The notes beneath the pieces are model-generated. The model searched no databases, was not told where the DNA came from, and was given only the letters and a program-made list of their open reading frames with translations. 64,000 nucleotides of DNA from positions 1 to 64,000 of the forward strand of contig NZ_FOXK01000006.1 of NCBI RefSeq assembly GCF_900115695.1. Direction: 5' to 3'. The translations under genes were made by a program, and so were the position numbers. Below are positions 35,125-43,393 of this stretch, piece by piece. The DNA comes from Ectopseudomonas toyotomiensis. Lineage in GTDB: Bacteria > Pseudomonadota > Gammaproteobacteria > Pseudomonadales > Pseudomonadaceae. Each line of letters starts with the position of its first letter. Positions within the stretch are counted from its first letter, which is position 1.

Positions 35125-36612
35125 ATGCTTCAGAAACTCAAGCAAGACTGGTTCTCAAACATACGCGGCGACTTGCTCGCAGGCATCGTCGTCGCTCTGG
35201 CCCTCATTCCCGAAGCTATCGCCTTCTCCATCATTGCCGGCGTCGACCCCAAAGTGGGTCTGTACGCCTCGTTCTGCATATGCGTGGTCATTGCATTTAT
35301 TGGCGGTCGGCCCGGCATGATCTCGGCTGCTACCGGCGCCATGGCACTGCTGATGATCACACTGGTGAAGAACCACGGCCTCGAATATCTACTCGCGGCC
35401 ACTCTGCTCTGCGGCGTACTGCAGATCATCGCCGGCTACCTCAGATTGGGCTCACTCATGCGATTCGTTTCGCGGTCAGTGGTTACCGGCTTCGTCAATG
35501 CACTAGCCATCCTGATTTTCATGGCCCAGTTGCCCGAGCTGACCAACGTCACCTGGCATGTATACGCCATGACCGCCGCAGGTCTAGGCATTATTTACCT
35601 GTTCCCCTATGTACCGTGGGTAGGCAAAGTCGTTCCCTCGCCGCTAGTTTGCATCGTAGTGCTGACGGCCATCGCCATGTATTTCGGCATGGATATTCGT
35701 AATGTGGGCGACATGGGCCAACTGCCGGACACTCTGCCTATCTTCCTTTGGCCGGACGTACCTTTGACCTTCGAGACCCTGGCCATCATCTTCCCCTACT
35801 CCGCTGGCCTAGCGGTGGTCGGCCTTCTGGAATCGATGATGACCGCGACTATTGTCGATGACCTGACCGATACCAACAGCGACAAGAACCGCGAGTGCAA
35901 AGGACAGGGCGTAGCCAATATCGCCTCCGGTTTGTTGGGCGGCATGGCCGGTTGCGCCATGATCGGTCAATCCATCATCAACATTAAGTCCGGTGGCCGT
36001 ACCAGACTTTCAACGCTCTCGGCGGGTGTATTGCTGCTGCTGATGGTGGTGTTCCTGGCCGAATGGCTGACCCAGATCCCAATGGCTGCCCTGGTCGCCG
36101 TGATGATCATGGTATCGATCGGTACCTTCAGCTGGGATTCGCTGCGCAACCTGAAAAAACATCCGCTGTCGACCAATATCGTCATGGTGGTCACCGTCAT
36201 CGTCGTCGTGGCCACGCACAACCTGGCCTATGGCGTGCTGGCCGGCGTACTGCTGGCGGCCATGTTCTTCGCCAACAAGGTCGGTCATTACATGCATGTA
36301 GGCTCCACCGCTGAAGACGACGGCATGAGTCGAATCTACAAAGTTACCGGCCAGATCTTCTTCAGTTCGGCGGACAAGTTCATCGCCGCATTTGATTTCA
36401 AGGAAGCCTTGGAAAAGGTCACCATCGACCTTACGCATGCGCATTTCTGGGACATCACTGCAGTGGCAGCGCTGGACAAGGTAGTCGTCAAGTTCCGCCG
36501 CGAAGGTACTGAGGTCGAAGTGCTCGGTCTGAACGAGGCAAGCGCCACCATCGTCGACCGCTTTGGCGTACATGACAAACCAGACGCCGTGGACAAGCTG
36601 ATGGCCCACTAG
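35125..36612 (+). CDS. SulP/SLC26-family anion transporter
   Basis: 495 residues: about 11-12 membrane helices starting [35 protein letters not shown], then a cytoplasmic STAS domain (about 390-495; [22 protein letters not shown]). Of the bicarbonate/sulfate transporter type; the substrate cannot be read from sequence. Followed by a hairpin and by two universal stress genes, a common SulP-UspA pairing. Confidence 0.88.
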   Translation: MLQKLKQDWFSNIRGDLLAGIVVALALIPEAIAFSIIAGVDPKVGLYASFCICVVIAFIGGRPGMISAATGAMALLMITLVKNHGLEYLLAATLLCGVLQIIAGYLRLGSLMRFVSRSVVTGFVNALAILIFMAQLPELTNVTWHVYAMTAAGLGIIYLFPYVPWVGKVVPSPLVCIVVLTAIAMYFGMDIRNVGDMGQLPDTLPIFLWPDVPLTFETLAIIFPYSAGLAVVGLLESMMTATIVDDLTDTNSDKNRECKGQGVANIASGLLGGMAGCAMIGQSIINIKSGGRTRLSTLSAGVLLLLMVVFLAEWLTQIPMAALVAVMIMVSIGTFSWDSLRNLKKHPLSTNIVMVVTVIVVVATHNLAYGVLAGVLLAAMFFANKVGHYMHVGSTAEDDGMSRIYKVTGQIFFSSADKFIAAFDFKEALEKVTIDLTHAHFWDITAVAALDKVVVKFRREGTEVEVLGLNEASATIVDRFGVHDKPDAVDKLMAH

Positions 36613-36628
36613 GCCTTCATTAAGTCCA

Positions 36629-36657
36629 GATAGCCGCTCCCATAAGGAGCGGCCCCT
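36629..36657 (+). terminator. Hairpin after the SulP gene
   Basis: GCCGCTCC-cataa-GGAGCGGC about 20 bases after the stop. It lacks a T-run, so it may be an RNA-stabilising hairpin or a repeat remnant instead of a terminator. Confidence 0.4.
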
Positions 36658-36702
36658 ACAACTCACGCTCTCCATTCCAAATGGAGGCAACGAGGAACTC
36701 TC

Positions 36703-37551
36703 ATGACAGCTGTCATTTCCTGTATTGACGGATCGCCGTCTTCAGCCGCCGTGTGCGACTACTCCGCCTGGGCCAGTGTGCGCCTCGCCGCCCCCCTGAC
36801 CCTGGTTCATATCCTGGAAGAAACGCCGCAAGTCCCTACCGACTTCACCGGCAGCATTGGCCTGGGTAGCCGCGAGCATCTGCTGCAAGAGCTGGCGGAA
36901 CTTGACGAGAAACGTGGCCGCCTGGCGCGCGAGCACGGCCAGCATCTGCTGGACGCAGCCAAGCATCGCCTCGACCGACTCGGGATCATGCATCCCAAAG
37001 CGCTGCAACGACATGGCAACCTGGTCGACAGCCTGAAAGAAATGGAAGACGACATCCGACTGCTGGTCATCGGTCGCCAGGGCGAGCAAAGTGGAAGTCT
37101 TTTCGAGCACATCGGTGGTCACATCGAGAACGTCATTCGCACGCTACACCGCCCCGTCCTCGTAGTACCGACCGACTTCGCAATGCCACAGCGCTTTCTG
37201 ATCGCTTTTGATGGCAGTGCCAATGGCCGTCGCGTGGTTGAGCGCCTAGTGCAAAGCCCGCTGCTCAAGAGCCTGGACTGCCACCTGCTGATGGTCGGCG
37301 AGCCGTCGGCCGAACAGCAGGCACAACTCGACTGGGCAACCAGCCAGTTGCAGCAGGCCGGCTACACCACATACTCGAAAACCTGCCAGGGTGAGGTCGA
37401 GGATGCCCTGGAAAGCTATTGCCAGGACCAACTCATCAGCCTCCTGGTCATGGGAGCTTACGGTCACTCGCGGATCCGCCAGTTCCTGGTGGGCAGCACC
37501 ACCACCAACATGCTACGCCGGGCCAAACTGCCCCTGCTGATGCTGCACTGA
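36703..37551 (+). CDS. Tandem universal stress protein (UspA family), copy 1
   Basis: 282 residues with two Usp domains (1-155 and 160-282). The second domain has the ATP-binding pattern VMGAYGHSRIRQFLVGSTTTNMLRRAKLPLLMLH (G-2x-G-9x-G-S/T). Start motif MTAVISCIDGSPSSAAVCDYSAWASVRL. Ribosome site GAGGAACTC. Paralogue of the gene at 38045, about half identical by eye. Cytoplasmic stress protein co-located with SulP and a DksA-like regulator. Confidence 0.88.
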   Translation: MTAVISCIDGSPSSAAVCDYSAWASVRLAAPLTLVHILEETPQVPTDFTGSIGLGSREHLLQELAELDEKRGRLAREHGQHLLDAAKHRLDRLGIMHPKALQRHGNLVDSLKEMEDDIRLLVIGRQGEQSGSLFEHIGGHIENVIRTLHRPVLVVPTDFAMPQRFLIAFDGSANGRRVVERLVQSPLLKSLDCHLLMVGEPSAEQQAQLDWATSQLQQAGYTTYSKTCQGEVEDALESYCQDQLISLLVMGAYGHSRIRQFLVGSTTTNMLRRAKLPLLMLH

Positions 37552-38044
37552 TCCTCAAACTCAAACTGACGGGTCGAACCAAAGAGGGGCTCGCCACAAC
37601 GGGCGCCTCTATCGGCTTTGGCTGGGTGCAGCCCGATGCGGTTTGCCGTCAGCAGGCCAGACCGGTGATGCCGCGGACAACCGTAGTCGAGGATCTGTAT
37701 CACTTCGACGCGGACTTATGGCCGTACGCTCACGGCCTAGTAAGAGAATTTCGAACTAGCCTGGCTTGGTTCTCTGACGAATTCGGCAAGCGTTTCTATC
37801 GCATGTAGCGTTATAACCTGCTGCCGTGCGCTGGAGCCTTTCACGCGCGACATCCAACTTTGGCAGTGAGTGATGAGCACAGAGGGTGTCCCTGGAAGCT
37901 ACTCGCGCCCTGTGATGTAGCACCGAGATTGCGGGATGCCATTAACCGATAGCTCTGGTAGGTTTGCGGCATGGGGCTGCCAATTCGCTGCGGCTTCTGA
38001 CCGCGCGCCCCCATGACGCAATGCACCAATACAAGGAAAACCTT
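37552..38044. other. Intergenic stretch between the two usp genes
   Basis: 493 bases. A short frame 37669-37808 (46 codons, PRTTVVEDLYHFDADLWPYA) looks protein-like but is unrecognised and has no ribosome site. An imperfect hairpin AGAGGGGC / GCGCCTCT at 37582-37610 could end the first usp transcript. Confidence 0.35.
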
Positions 38045-38893
38045 ATGACCTATGTGATGGCTTGCATCGACGGCTCTCCCTCTGCGACCGCAGTATGTGA
38101 CTACGCGGCCTGGGCCAGCCTGCGACTCGATTCGCCCCTGGCATTCCTGCATGTTCTCGATGAGAACAGCTACCCAACCAACAGCAACCTCAGCGGCAAC
38201 ATAGGCCTCGGCAGCCGCGAGATATTGTTGGAGGAACTCGCCGAGCTGGATGCTCGGCGCAGCAAGCTCGCCCTTGAAGAGGGGCGCATCATGCTGGAGG
38301 CTGCGAAACAACGAGCCCTGGAAGACGGCATCGATAGTCCGCTGATCAAGCAACGTCATGGCGACCTGGCTGAAACCCTGGTGGAGCTACAAGAAGAAAT
38401 TCGCCTCGCAATCATCGGTAAGCAAGGCGATCACGCCAGTGCCGGCGCGCAGGTCGGCAGTCACCTGGAAAGTGTATTGCGTACACTCAGCCGTCCGGTG
38501 CTGGTGACCCCCACCGCCTTCAAACAGCCTGAAAGCGTGATGCTCGCCTATGACGGTCGTCCGACCATGGATAAAGCTGTTCAACTGATTACAGCAAGCC
38601 CATTGTTCAAGGGCTTGCCCATTCATCTCGTGCAGGTCGGCGCAGATACCAACGACGCCTGGGAGCAACTGAAGTCTGCGAAAGAGAAACTCAAGGCTGC
38701 AGGCTTCGATGCTCAGATTGCTATTCGCGCGGGCGAGGTGGAACCGACCCTGCATGCCTATCAGAACGAGCACGCCCTCGACATGGTCGTGATGGGTGCG
38801 TATAGCCGTTCTCGCATTCGCGAATTCCTGGTCGGCAGTACCACCACCAAGATGCTCAGCACCTCACGCACGCCTATACTGCTCCTGCATTGA
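38045..38893 (+). CDS. Tandem universal stress protein (UspA family), copy 2
   Basis: 282 residues, same two-domain layout and exact length as the gene at 36703 (MTYVMACIDGSPSATAVCDYAAWASLRL; VMGAYSRSRIREFLVGSTTTKMLSTSRTPILLLH). The two copies are clearly a gene duplication that has diverged. Start ATG 38045 after AAGGAAAACCTT. Twelve bases separate it from the DksA-like gene, so they are one operon. Confidence 0.88.
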   Translation: MTYVMACIDGSPSATAVCDYAAWASLRLDSPLAFLHVLDENSYPTNSNLSGNIGLGSREILLEELAELDARRSKLALEEGRIMLEAAKQRALEDGIDSPLIKQRHGDLAETLVELQEEIRLAIIGKQGDHASAGAQVGSHLESVLRTLSRPVLVTPTAFKQPESVMLAYDGRPTMDKAVQLITASPLFKGLPIHLVQVGADTNDAWEQLKSAKEKLKAAGFDAQIAIRAGEVEPTLHAYQNEHALDMVVMGAYSRSRIREFLVGSTTTKMLSTSRTPILLLH

Positions 38894-38905
38894 GGGGTTG
38901 CAGCC

Positions 38906-39259
38906 ATGAGCGATGAGATCGACCTGGCACACTTCCACAGCTCGTTACAGGCGCGCCTGGCGGAACTGGATAGCCTTGATTCCGCAGCGCAATCGCGAGA
39001 CTCCATCGAGCTGGATCAGAGCAAGGTAGGTCGACTCTCACGCATGGACGCTCTCCAGCAGCAAGCCATGCTGGATGCCAACCGAGCACGCGGCAGACGG
39101 GAGCGGTTACGCATAGAGGCCGCACTACGCCGTATTGCCGAAGGCGATTATGGCTACTGCACCCAGTGTGACGAACCCATAGCGCTCGGCAGGCTAAATT
39201 TCGACCCGGCGACGCCTCTGTGCATTGAGTGCGCGAATAACGCCAATCACGACGATTAG
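38906..39259 (+). CDS. DksA/TraR-type C4 zinc-finger protein
   Basis: 117 residues: alpha-helical N-terminal part and a C-terminal zinc finger YCTQCDEPIALGRLNFDPATPLCIEC (CxxC-x17-CxxC). Shorter than housekeeping DksA (about 150) and more like the TraR/YbiI group of mobile or stress loci. Binds the RNA polymerase secondary channel in characterised members. Same operon as the usp gene. Confidence 0.85.
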   Translation: MSDEIDLAHFHSSLQARLAELDSLDSAAQSRDSIELDQSKVGRLSRMDALQQQAMLDANRARGRRERLRIEAALRRIAEGDYGYCTQCDEPIALGRLNFDPATPLCIECANNANHDD

Positions 39260-39334
39260 GCCCTCACTATCCTCCCCTGAAATTACCGGTTCCTGAGTCT
39301 CTCGGCGCCTGAACCAGTTTGATCTGACGACCCC

Positions 39335-39862
39335 ATGCAACTAATTACCGAACTGATCCATCCCGAACTCACATCCACGCAGGGCAGAGTATTTCGTCGA
39401 CACGCCGCTCGCGGCATCGTGCTGCGAGAAGAACAAATCCTGCTGTTGTTCACCGAACGCTACAACGACTTCAGCTTCCCCGGTGGCGGCCTCGATGCCG
39501 GCGAGGACATCATCGCCGGCCTCACACGCGAGCTCGAGGAAGAGACTGGCGCCCGCGATATACAAGTACTCCAGAACTTCGGCTACATCGAAGAGTACCG
39601 ACCTTACTGGAAGCCGCAATACGATCTGATGCACATGACCTCGCACTTCTATGTGTGCGAGATAGCACCTCAGCTGCGGCCGGTCAGAATGGAAAGCCAC
39701 GAGGTCGCCAATGGTATGCGTCCCATCTGGGTCGATCTGCATGAAGCCATTGCGCATAACGAGGCAGTCATGCGACGCCAGGAATCCTCGATGGGCCAAT
39801 CCATCCAGCGCGAGACCTTCATGCTAAGAAAAGTGGCTACAGAACTCTCGACGACCTGCTGA
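39335..39862 (+). CDS. Nudix hydrolase
   Basis: 175 residues with a Nudix box GGGLDAGEDIIAGLTRELEEETGA (GX5EX7REUXEEXGU pattern with D in the first acidic place). Upstream ARGIVLREEQILLLFTERYNDFSFPGGG is typical. Substrate unknown. Different in sequence from the cassette Nudix at 11391. Stress-island context with usp and DksA-like genes. Confidence 0.85.
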   Translation: MQLITELIHPELTSTQGRVFRRHAARGIVLREEQILLLFTERYNDFSFPGGGLDAGEDIIAGLTRELEEETGARDIQVLQNFGYIEEYRPYWKPQYDLMHMTSHFYVCEIAPQLRPVRMESHEVANGMRPIWVDLHEAIAHNEAVMRRQESSMGQSIQRETFMLRKVATELSTTC

Positions 39863-39883
39863 GCACCTCTGTTTCAGTTGACT

Positions 39884-40010
39884 GTTAAAACAGGCCAGGA
39901 AGGAGGGTGCTGGGCTAATGGTGTTGCACAGGGGGGTCGACACCCTGCCGATTCGCACTTCGTTAGCCCAATGTTCGGAGAGCATTTCGTTAGCGGCCAT
40001 CTGCCAACCT
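39884..40010. repeat. Repeat A, copy 1 (structured, non-coding)
   Basis: About 125 bases similar to 42250-42370: both have CCAGGAAGG, an arm GGCTAAYG, a loop, the arm TTCGTTAGCCCA, then TTCGGTAGCGGCC/TTCGTTAGCGGCC and TCTGCCAA. The two arms pair to give a long stem. Loop sequence differs between copies. Confidence 0.65.
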
Positions 40011-40068
40011 TTCAAGCAGGGAAGTCTCAGAATAATACCTTTTAAAACAATAACTTGCCTCGCTACCT

Positions 40069-40139
40069 GTTCCGCAATCGACCGGCACCAGGCTCACTGC
40101 AGCCCCCAGATTTCGGGGGGCTGCAGAAAATTGCGGAAC
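40069..40139. repeat. Two-tier perfect inverted repeat
   Basis: Outer arms GTTCCGCAAT (40069-40078) and ATTGCGGAAC (40130-40139); inner arms CTGCAGCCCCC (40097-40107) and GGGGGCTGCAG (40116-40126). All arms are perfect. The rest of 40140-40476 shows no gene or repeat that I can name. Confidence 0.75.
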
Positions 40140-40476
40140 GGTCGTGATGCTGCTTTTTAGGCAGACCCTCGATACGGCCGGGCTAAAATATCGACTGGCC
40201 AAGCGTCAATCTTCACCCTTAGCTGTATGCGCCATCGGAGGGGCAGCTATTTTCCGCACGAGGTCTAGGAAGCTTCGACCTACATGCCTGCTTGGCATCC
40301 TTCCTCTATGACACTTAAGCGGCACCGACGAGTCCAGGCGAATGCGGCTACATCATGAACAACAGCGTACTTGCCTTGAACTAGAGCCTGTCCTCAATTC
40401 GGGGCGGCACGCGTCGAGCTAATTGTTATTGGAAACCTTTGAGCAAGCGGGATAAACGTCTAGAGCACCACTACGC

Positions 40477-40767
40477 TCAAGAGACCTCCGCTTCCCGATG
40501 CACTCGAACAGAAGAGATATCCAGCTCCTCCACTAGCGCTTCTTGATCCCGCTGGCCGGTTAGTTGGCCGACCAGCTCCCACTGCTGATCCAGCTCTTCA
40601 TTGATAGCCTGCATGCGCTCGATCATGCGCTTGGCTGAATTCTGCAACGCTGCATCCTGGCTTCGCAGCTGTTCGAAGGCCATAGCGGTTATGGATGCGG
40701 TCATGTGGGTCATGCTGCGAGCCATGAGGCCTAGCAACTGTATCAACTGCTCGTCCTTGGCAGACAT
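40477..40767 (-). CDS. Small hypothetical coiled-coil-like protein
   Basis: 96 residues from ATG 40767, which has a very strong GGAGGAG site. Mostly helical (EQLIQLLGLMARSMTHMTASITAMAFEQLRSQDAALQNSAKRMIERMQAINEELDQQWELV), no signal peptide, no known family that I recognise. An upstream extension to 40914 lacks a ribosome site. It is transcribed away from the structured repeats, which lie directly upstream of it on the opposite side. Confidence 0.7.
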   Translation of the reverse strand: MSAKDEQLIQLLGLMARSMTHMTASITAMAFEQLRSQDAALQNSAKRMIERMQAINEELDQQWELVGQLTGQRDQEALVEELDISSVRVHREAEVS

Positions 40768-40915
40768 GGTGTACTCCTCCAGAGGCTGATTATCAGAGTA
40801 GCTGGTGGGTTCGCTGATTCCGAAGGTAGGGCTGTAAGCCAATAACCATAGCTGGAGTGAGATCTCTGCCCTCCTACCCCATAAGCCTCTAGATTGACGG
40901 GCTCGACACCTCACT

Positions 40916-41120
40916 AACTACGCCACAGTAGGTTGCCATCCTGAAACCCTCGGGCTAGAGTGCGCCCGTCGTGGTAAATCCCACGGCCGGGAGTCGAAAC
41001 CCGCTTTGTCTGAGGGCGCGGCAGCGTTCATAGCTGTGTAGCAGGTACCTTGTACCCTGCTACTGCATTCTATGGCGGGCCGAGAGTGAGCCTCCTCTCG
41101 CTGCGCTGACGCAGCGTCCT
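40916..41120 (+). ncRNA. Repeat B copy 1: candidate structured RNA
   Basis: The first 51 bases are identical to 41231-41281, and about 80 of 86 match. Elements: CGTGG/CCACG hairpin, conserved CATAG..CTATG outer stem (41029-41074) enclosing an 11-bp hairpin (41038-41063, one bulged C), then GAGAG/CTCTC and CGCTGCG/CGCAGCG stems. No convincing open frame. Strand and transcription are inferred. Confidence 0.45.
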
Positions 41121-41230
41121 TGGCTTTCTGAGCCTTTATCCTGTAAACATTCTGCACATACCTCATGTCAGGGTACACAGCCATGCCCACGGGGCGTGCC
41201 ACTGCTCAACGTACTCTCGCTGAAATCCGA

Positions 41231-41450
41231 AACTACGCCACAGTAGGTTGCCATCCTGAAACCCTCGGGCTAGAGTGCGCCGGTCGTGGTAAGTCCCACG
41301 GCCGGGCGTCAGAACCCGATCAATCGAGGGCGCGGTTGCGTCATAGCGAAGCGGCAAATGCCCCAGTATTTGCTATCGCTTTCTATGGCAGGCCGTGCGG
41401 GGCAGGCTTTTGCCTGGCCGGTTCCCTCGGTTACCGGTTTCTGACCCCCG
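41231..41450 (+). ncRNA. Repeat B copy 2: candidate structured RNA
   Basis: Same order of elements as copy 1, 315 bases downstream. CATAG (41342-41346) and CTATG (41383-41387) enclose a hairpin with wholly different bases that still pairs (AGCGA/TCGCT, CAAAT/ATTTG). Then CAGGC-tttt-GCCTG and CCGGT/ACCGG stems replace the two 3' stems of copy 1. Confidence 0.45.
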
Positions 41451-41578
41451 TACGGTCTGCCACCATACTGCGTCAGAACAGTGGGTGGCAGCTCCTTAAT
41501 CAAACCGAGGAGCATAAGGAAAATGCGCTACCCCTTTTTTACCCGAGAGCTCCGCCTTGGGCTTCAGGTCTTGCTGTC

Positions 41579-41597
41579 CACCTCTGCTCAGGAGGTG
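41579..41597 (+). promoter_or_regulatory. Hairpin masking the Shine-Dalgarno of the 41602 gene
   Basis: CACCTC (41579-41584), loop TGCTCAG, GAGGTG (41592-41597). The right arm is the ribosome-binding site, four bases before ATG 41602. If formed, the stem would block initiation. Confidence 0.5.
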
Positions 41598-41601
41598 CAC
41601 C

Positions 41602-41871
41602 ATGGCTGAGTTCGAATCCTGCGTTGTACCTTTTCCGTTGCAGCGAAGCCCGCTGCATGAATCCGAACGCTCTCCTCTACCCTCTGAAGCTGCCGCTGAA
41701 ATGCGCGGCGTCATGCTCGGCAATCTACTCGATCAACTGGCTGAACCTGAAGGCTTGCATCCCGCGGATCTGCGCGTGCGCATCGCTGCTTATTCAGCGC
41801 TGGCTCTGCTCGATGAGATGGTCGTGCTCTATCGCCGCGCCCTCTCCGAAGTGCGGGGAGGTGCCAGATGA
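41602..41871 (+). CDS. Small hypothetical protein of the island
   Basis: 89 residues, AGGAGGTGCACC then ATG. Sequence MAEFESCVVPFPLQRS..., then an acidic helical part (RGVMLGNLLDQLAEPEGLHPADLRVRIAAYSALALLDEMVVLYRRALSEV). No recognised domain. Overlaps the next gene by ATGA, so they are coupled. Typical of short accessory genes of integrative elements. Confidence 0.7.
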   Translation: MAEFESCVVPFPLQRSPLHESERSPLPSEAAAEMRGVMLGNLLDQLAEPEGLHPADLRVRIAAYSALALLDEMVVLYRRALSEVRGGAR

Positions 41872-42215
41872 GCAATGGCGTCATGACGTGCCTTCCACCT
41901 AATGACGGCCATCCAGGTATGGAGATCACCTGGGCTGCCGATTGCAGAGAGGCATTCGACCAGGGCGTGAAGCTGGCCCAGACCTGGCTCGATAACGCTC
42001 GCAGTGGATGGCTTTGGGCAGTGATGATCGCGGAGCGCGATCTGCTGCCCTGCGCTATTGAGAGGCGAGCTTTTGAGGTGGGTTTCCTGAGTCGTATCCA
42101 CCAGCGTATGTGCTCGCATCTTCGCTGCGGTGAGCAGGCCGAGATCTATACCGCGGGTGATTGTTTTGGCCACAGAAAGACCCTGACGCTCGCCGAACCG
42201 AGCTGTCAGGGCTGA
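41868..42215 (+). CDS. Hypothetical protein of the island
   Basis: 115 residues, starts within the previous stop (ATGA). Contains three Cys in MTCLPP, ADCREAF and LPCAIE and a pair around HLRCGEQ/GDCFGH; not an obvious zinc finger. No recognised family. Forms a two-gene operon with 41602 downstream of the tandem repeat B. Confidence 0.68.
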   Translation: MSNGVMTCLPPNDGHPGMEITWAADCREAFDQGVKLAQTWLDNARSGWLWAVMIAERDLLPCAIERRAFEVGFLSRIHQRMCSHLRCGEQAEIYTAGDCFGHRKTLTLAEPSCQG

Positions 42216-42249
42216 CCTGAGCCATGGCAAATGCCAATGAAGTGGTCTG

Positions 42250-42370
42250 TTTACACAGACCAGGAAGGGAGGTTCTGAGCTAACGGAGTGCAGGGTCAGA
42301 GTACTGACTGTTTGCACTTCGTTAGCCCAGAGACCGGAGAATATTTCGGTAGCGGCCGTCTGCCAATCGT
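42250..42370. repeat. Repeat A, copy 2 and radC leader
   Basis: GAGCTAACGGAGTGCA pairs with TGCACTTCGTTAGCCC (14 of 16 positions, counting G-T). Similar to copy 1 at 39884. The remaining 42371-42704 is a long GC-rich leader of radC without a convincing gene; the frame there is open only as an extension of radC. Confidence 0.65.
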
Positions 42371-42704
42371 TTTGATGGGCACTGGCCACAAGTGGCGACC
42401 AGCCTCGTTCCTTTCTCGTTGTTGGTGCAGGCCATATCTGCAGCTCTACTGCTCGCCAACAACGCCTCTGAGCGTTTTAGGCTGTACCGATAGAGCCTGC
42501 GCGCTGCGCTTGCTGGTGTCGCCTGTGAGATCGGCGGAATGGCGGTCTTGCTGTTTCCTCTCACCGTATCACGGCGTTCTCGCCGTCAAGGGCTGCATGC
42601 GCTTCGCGCATTTGCGGCGGGGCCGGCTAACGCCCCCTGACTGCTGCGCTGCGCCGTGCTGGGCCGGTTCCGGGCAATTCCGCCCGAGCAACTGGAGCAC
42701 GATC

Positions 42705-43211
42705 ATGTCTCAGCTTTCTCTCGCCTTTGACGCTTCTCTGATGATTCACGACGAGCAAGGTCGCTATCTGCCTGCCACTGCAGAACAGATCCTGGACGCT
42801 GCTCGCAAGGTGATCGATCAGAAGGTTCAGCGAGGCGCAGCCTTCACGTCTTCGGAGCTGGTCAAGGAGTACCTGATCGCGAAGCTGGGTGGCTTTGAGC
42901 ACGAGGTTTTCGCAGCGCTGTTTCTGGATACGAAGCATCGCCTGATCCAGTACGTCGAGATGTTCCGCGGCACCATCGACAGCGCGTCAGTGTACCCGCG
43001 GGAGGTAGTCAAAGAAGCACTGCGCCTGAATGCGGCTGCAGTGATCTTCGCGCACAACCATCCAAGCGGAAATCCAGAGCCAAGCCAGGCTGACAAGGTG
43101 CTAACACAACGCTTGAAAGAAGCCTTGGCGCTAGTAGATGTCCGTTCGCTGGATCACATCATCGTTGCGGGCCAACGCACGGCGTCTTTCGCTGAGCTTG
43201 GACTGTTATGA
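42705..43211 (+). CDS. radC: RadC-like JAB-domain protein
   Basis: 168 residues from ATG 42705 (CTGGAGCACGATC upstream). JAB/MPN+ motif HNHPSGNPEPSQAD at about residue 111-124 with the upstream Glu in FEHEVFAALFLDTKHR. This short form is the variant carried by integrative elements and plasmids; biochemical role unsettled. Followed at once by a terminator. Marks this part of the window as mobile-element backbone. Confidence 0.88.
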   Translation: MSQLSLAFDASLMIHDEQGRYLPATAEQILDAARKVIDQKVQRGAAFTSSELVKEYLIAKLGGFEHEVFAALFLDTKHRLIQYVEMFRGTIDSASVYPREVVKEALRLNAAAVIFAHNHPSGNPEPSQADKVLTQRLKEALALVDVRSLDHIIVAGQRTASFAELGLL

Positions 43212-43214
43212 AAC

Positions 43215-43236
43215 AAGGGGGCTGAGCCCCCTTTTT
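43215..43236 (+). terminator. radC terminator
   Basis: AAGGGGGCTGAGCCCCC followed by TTTTT, three bases after the radC stop. Classic intrinsic terminator. Confidence 0.9.
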
Positions 43237-43247
43237 GCTGCGCCCTT

Positions 43248-43385
43248 TCAGGCGTGCGCAGCATGTTCAGCCGGTTCCTCATCCTTCGCTGCCAGCCCCA
43301 CCGTCAAGTGACCGCCGTTATCTTGGATCAGATGCAGCAGGTCGTAGGTTCTGATCTGTCGAGAAGGCTGGAATGACGGTAACCG
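43248..43385 (-). pseudogene. 3' fragment of an unknown gene
   Basis: An open frame on the minus strand, ending TGA at 43248, reads FQPSRQIRTYDLLHLIQ then DNGGHLTVGLAAKDEEPAE. It has no start and runs back into the end of tsdA, so it looks like the carboxyl end of a gene cut by recombination. No family assigned. Confidence 0.4.
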
Positions 43386-43393
43386 ATATAAAT

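Noticed and set aside
37419..37808. 129-codon plus-strand frame overlapping the first usp gene
   Set aside because: Its first third is a shadow of the usp gene and the remainder has no ribosome site or recognisable product.
40980..41000. GGGAGTCGAAACCC in repeat B as a tRNA T-arm
   Set aside because: No acceptor stem, anticodon arm or CCA-compatible end around it; only a chance similarity to a T-loop.
40916..41400. Repeat B as an insertion sequence or transposon pair
   Set aside because: No transposase frame, no terminal inverted repeats or target duplications at the unit ends.
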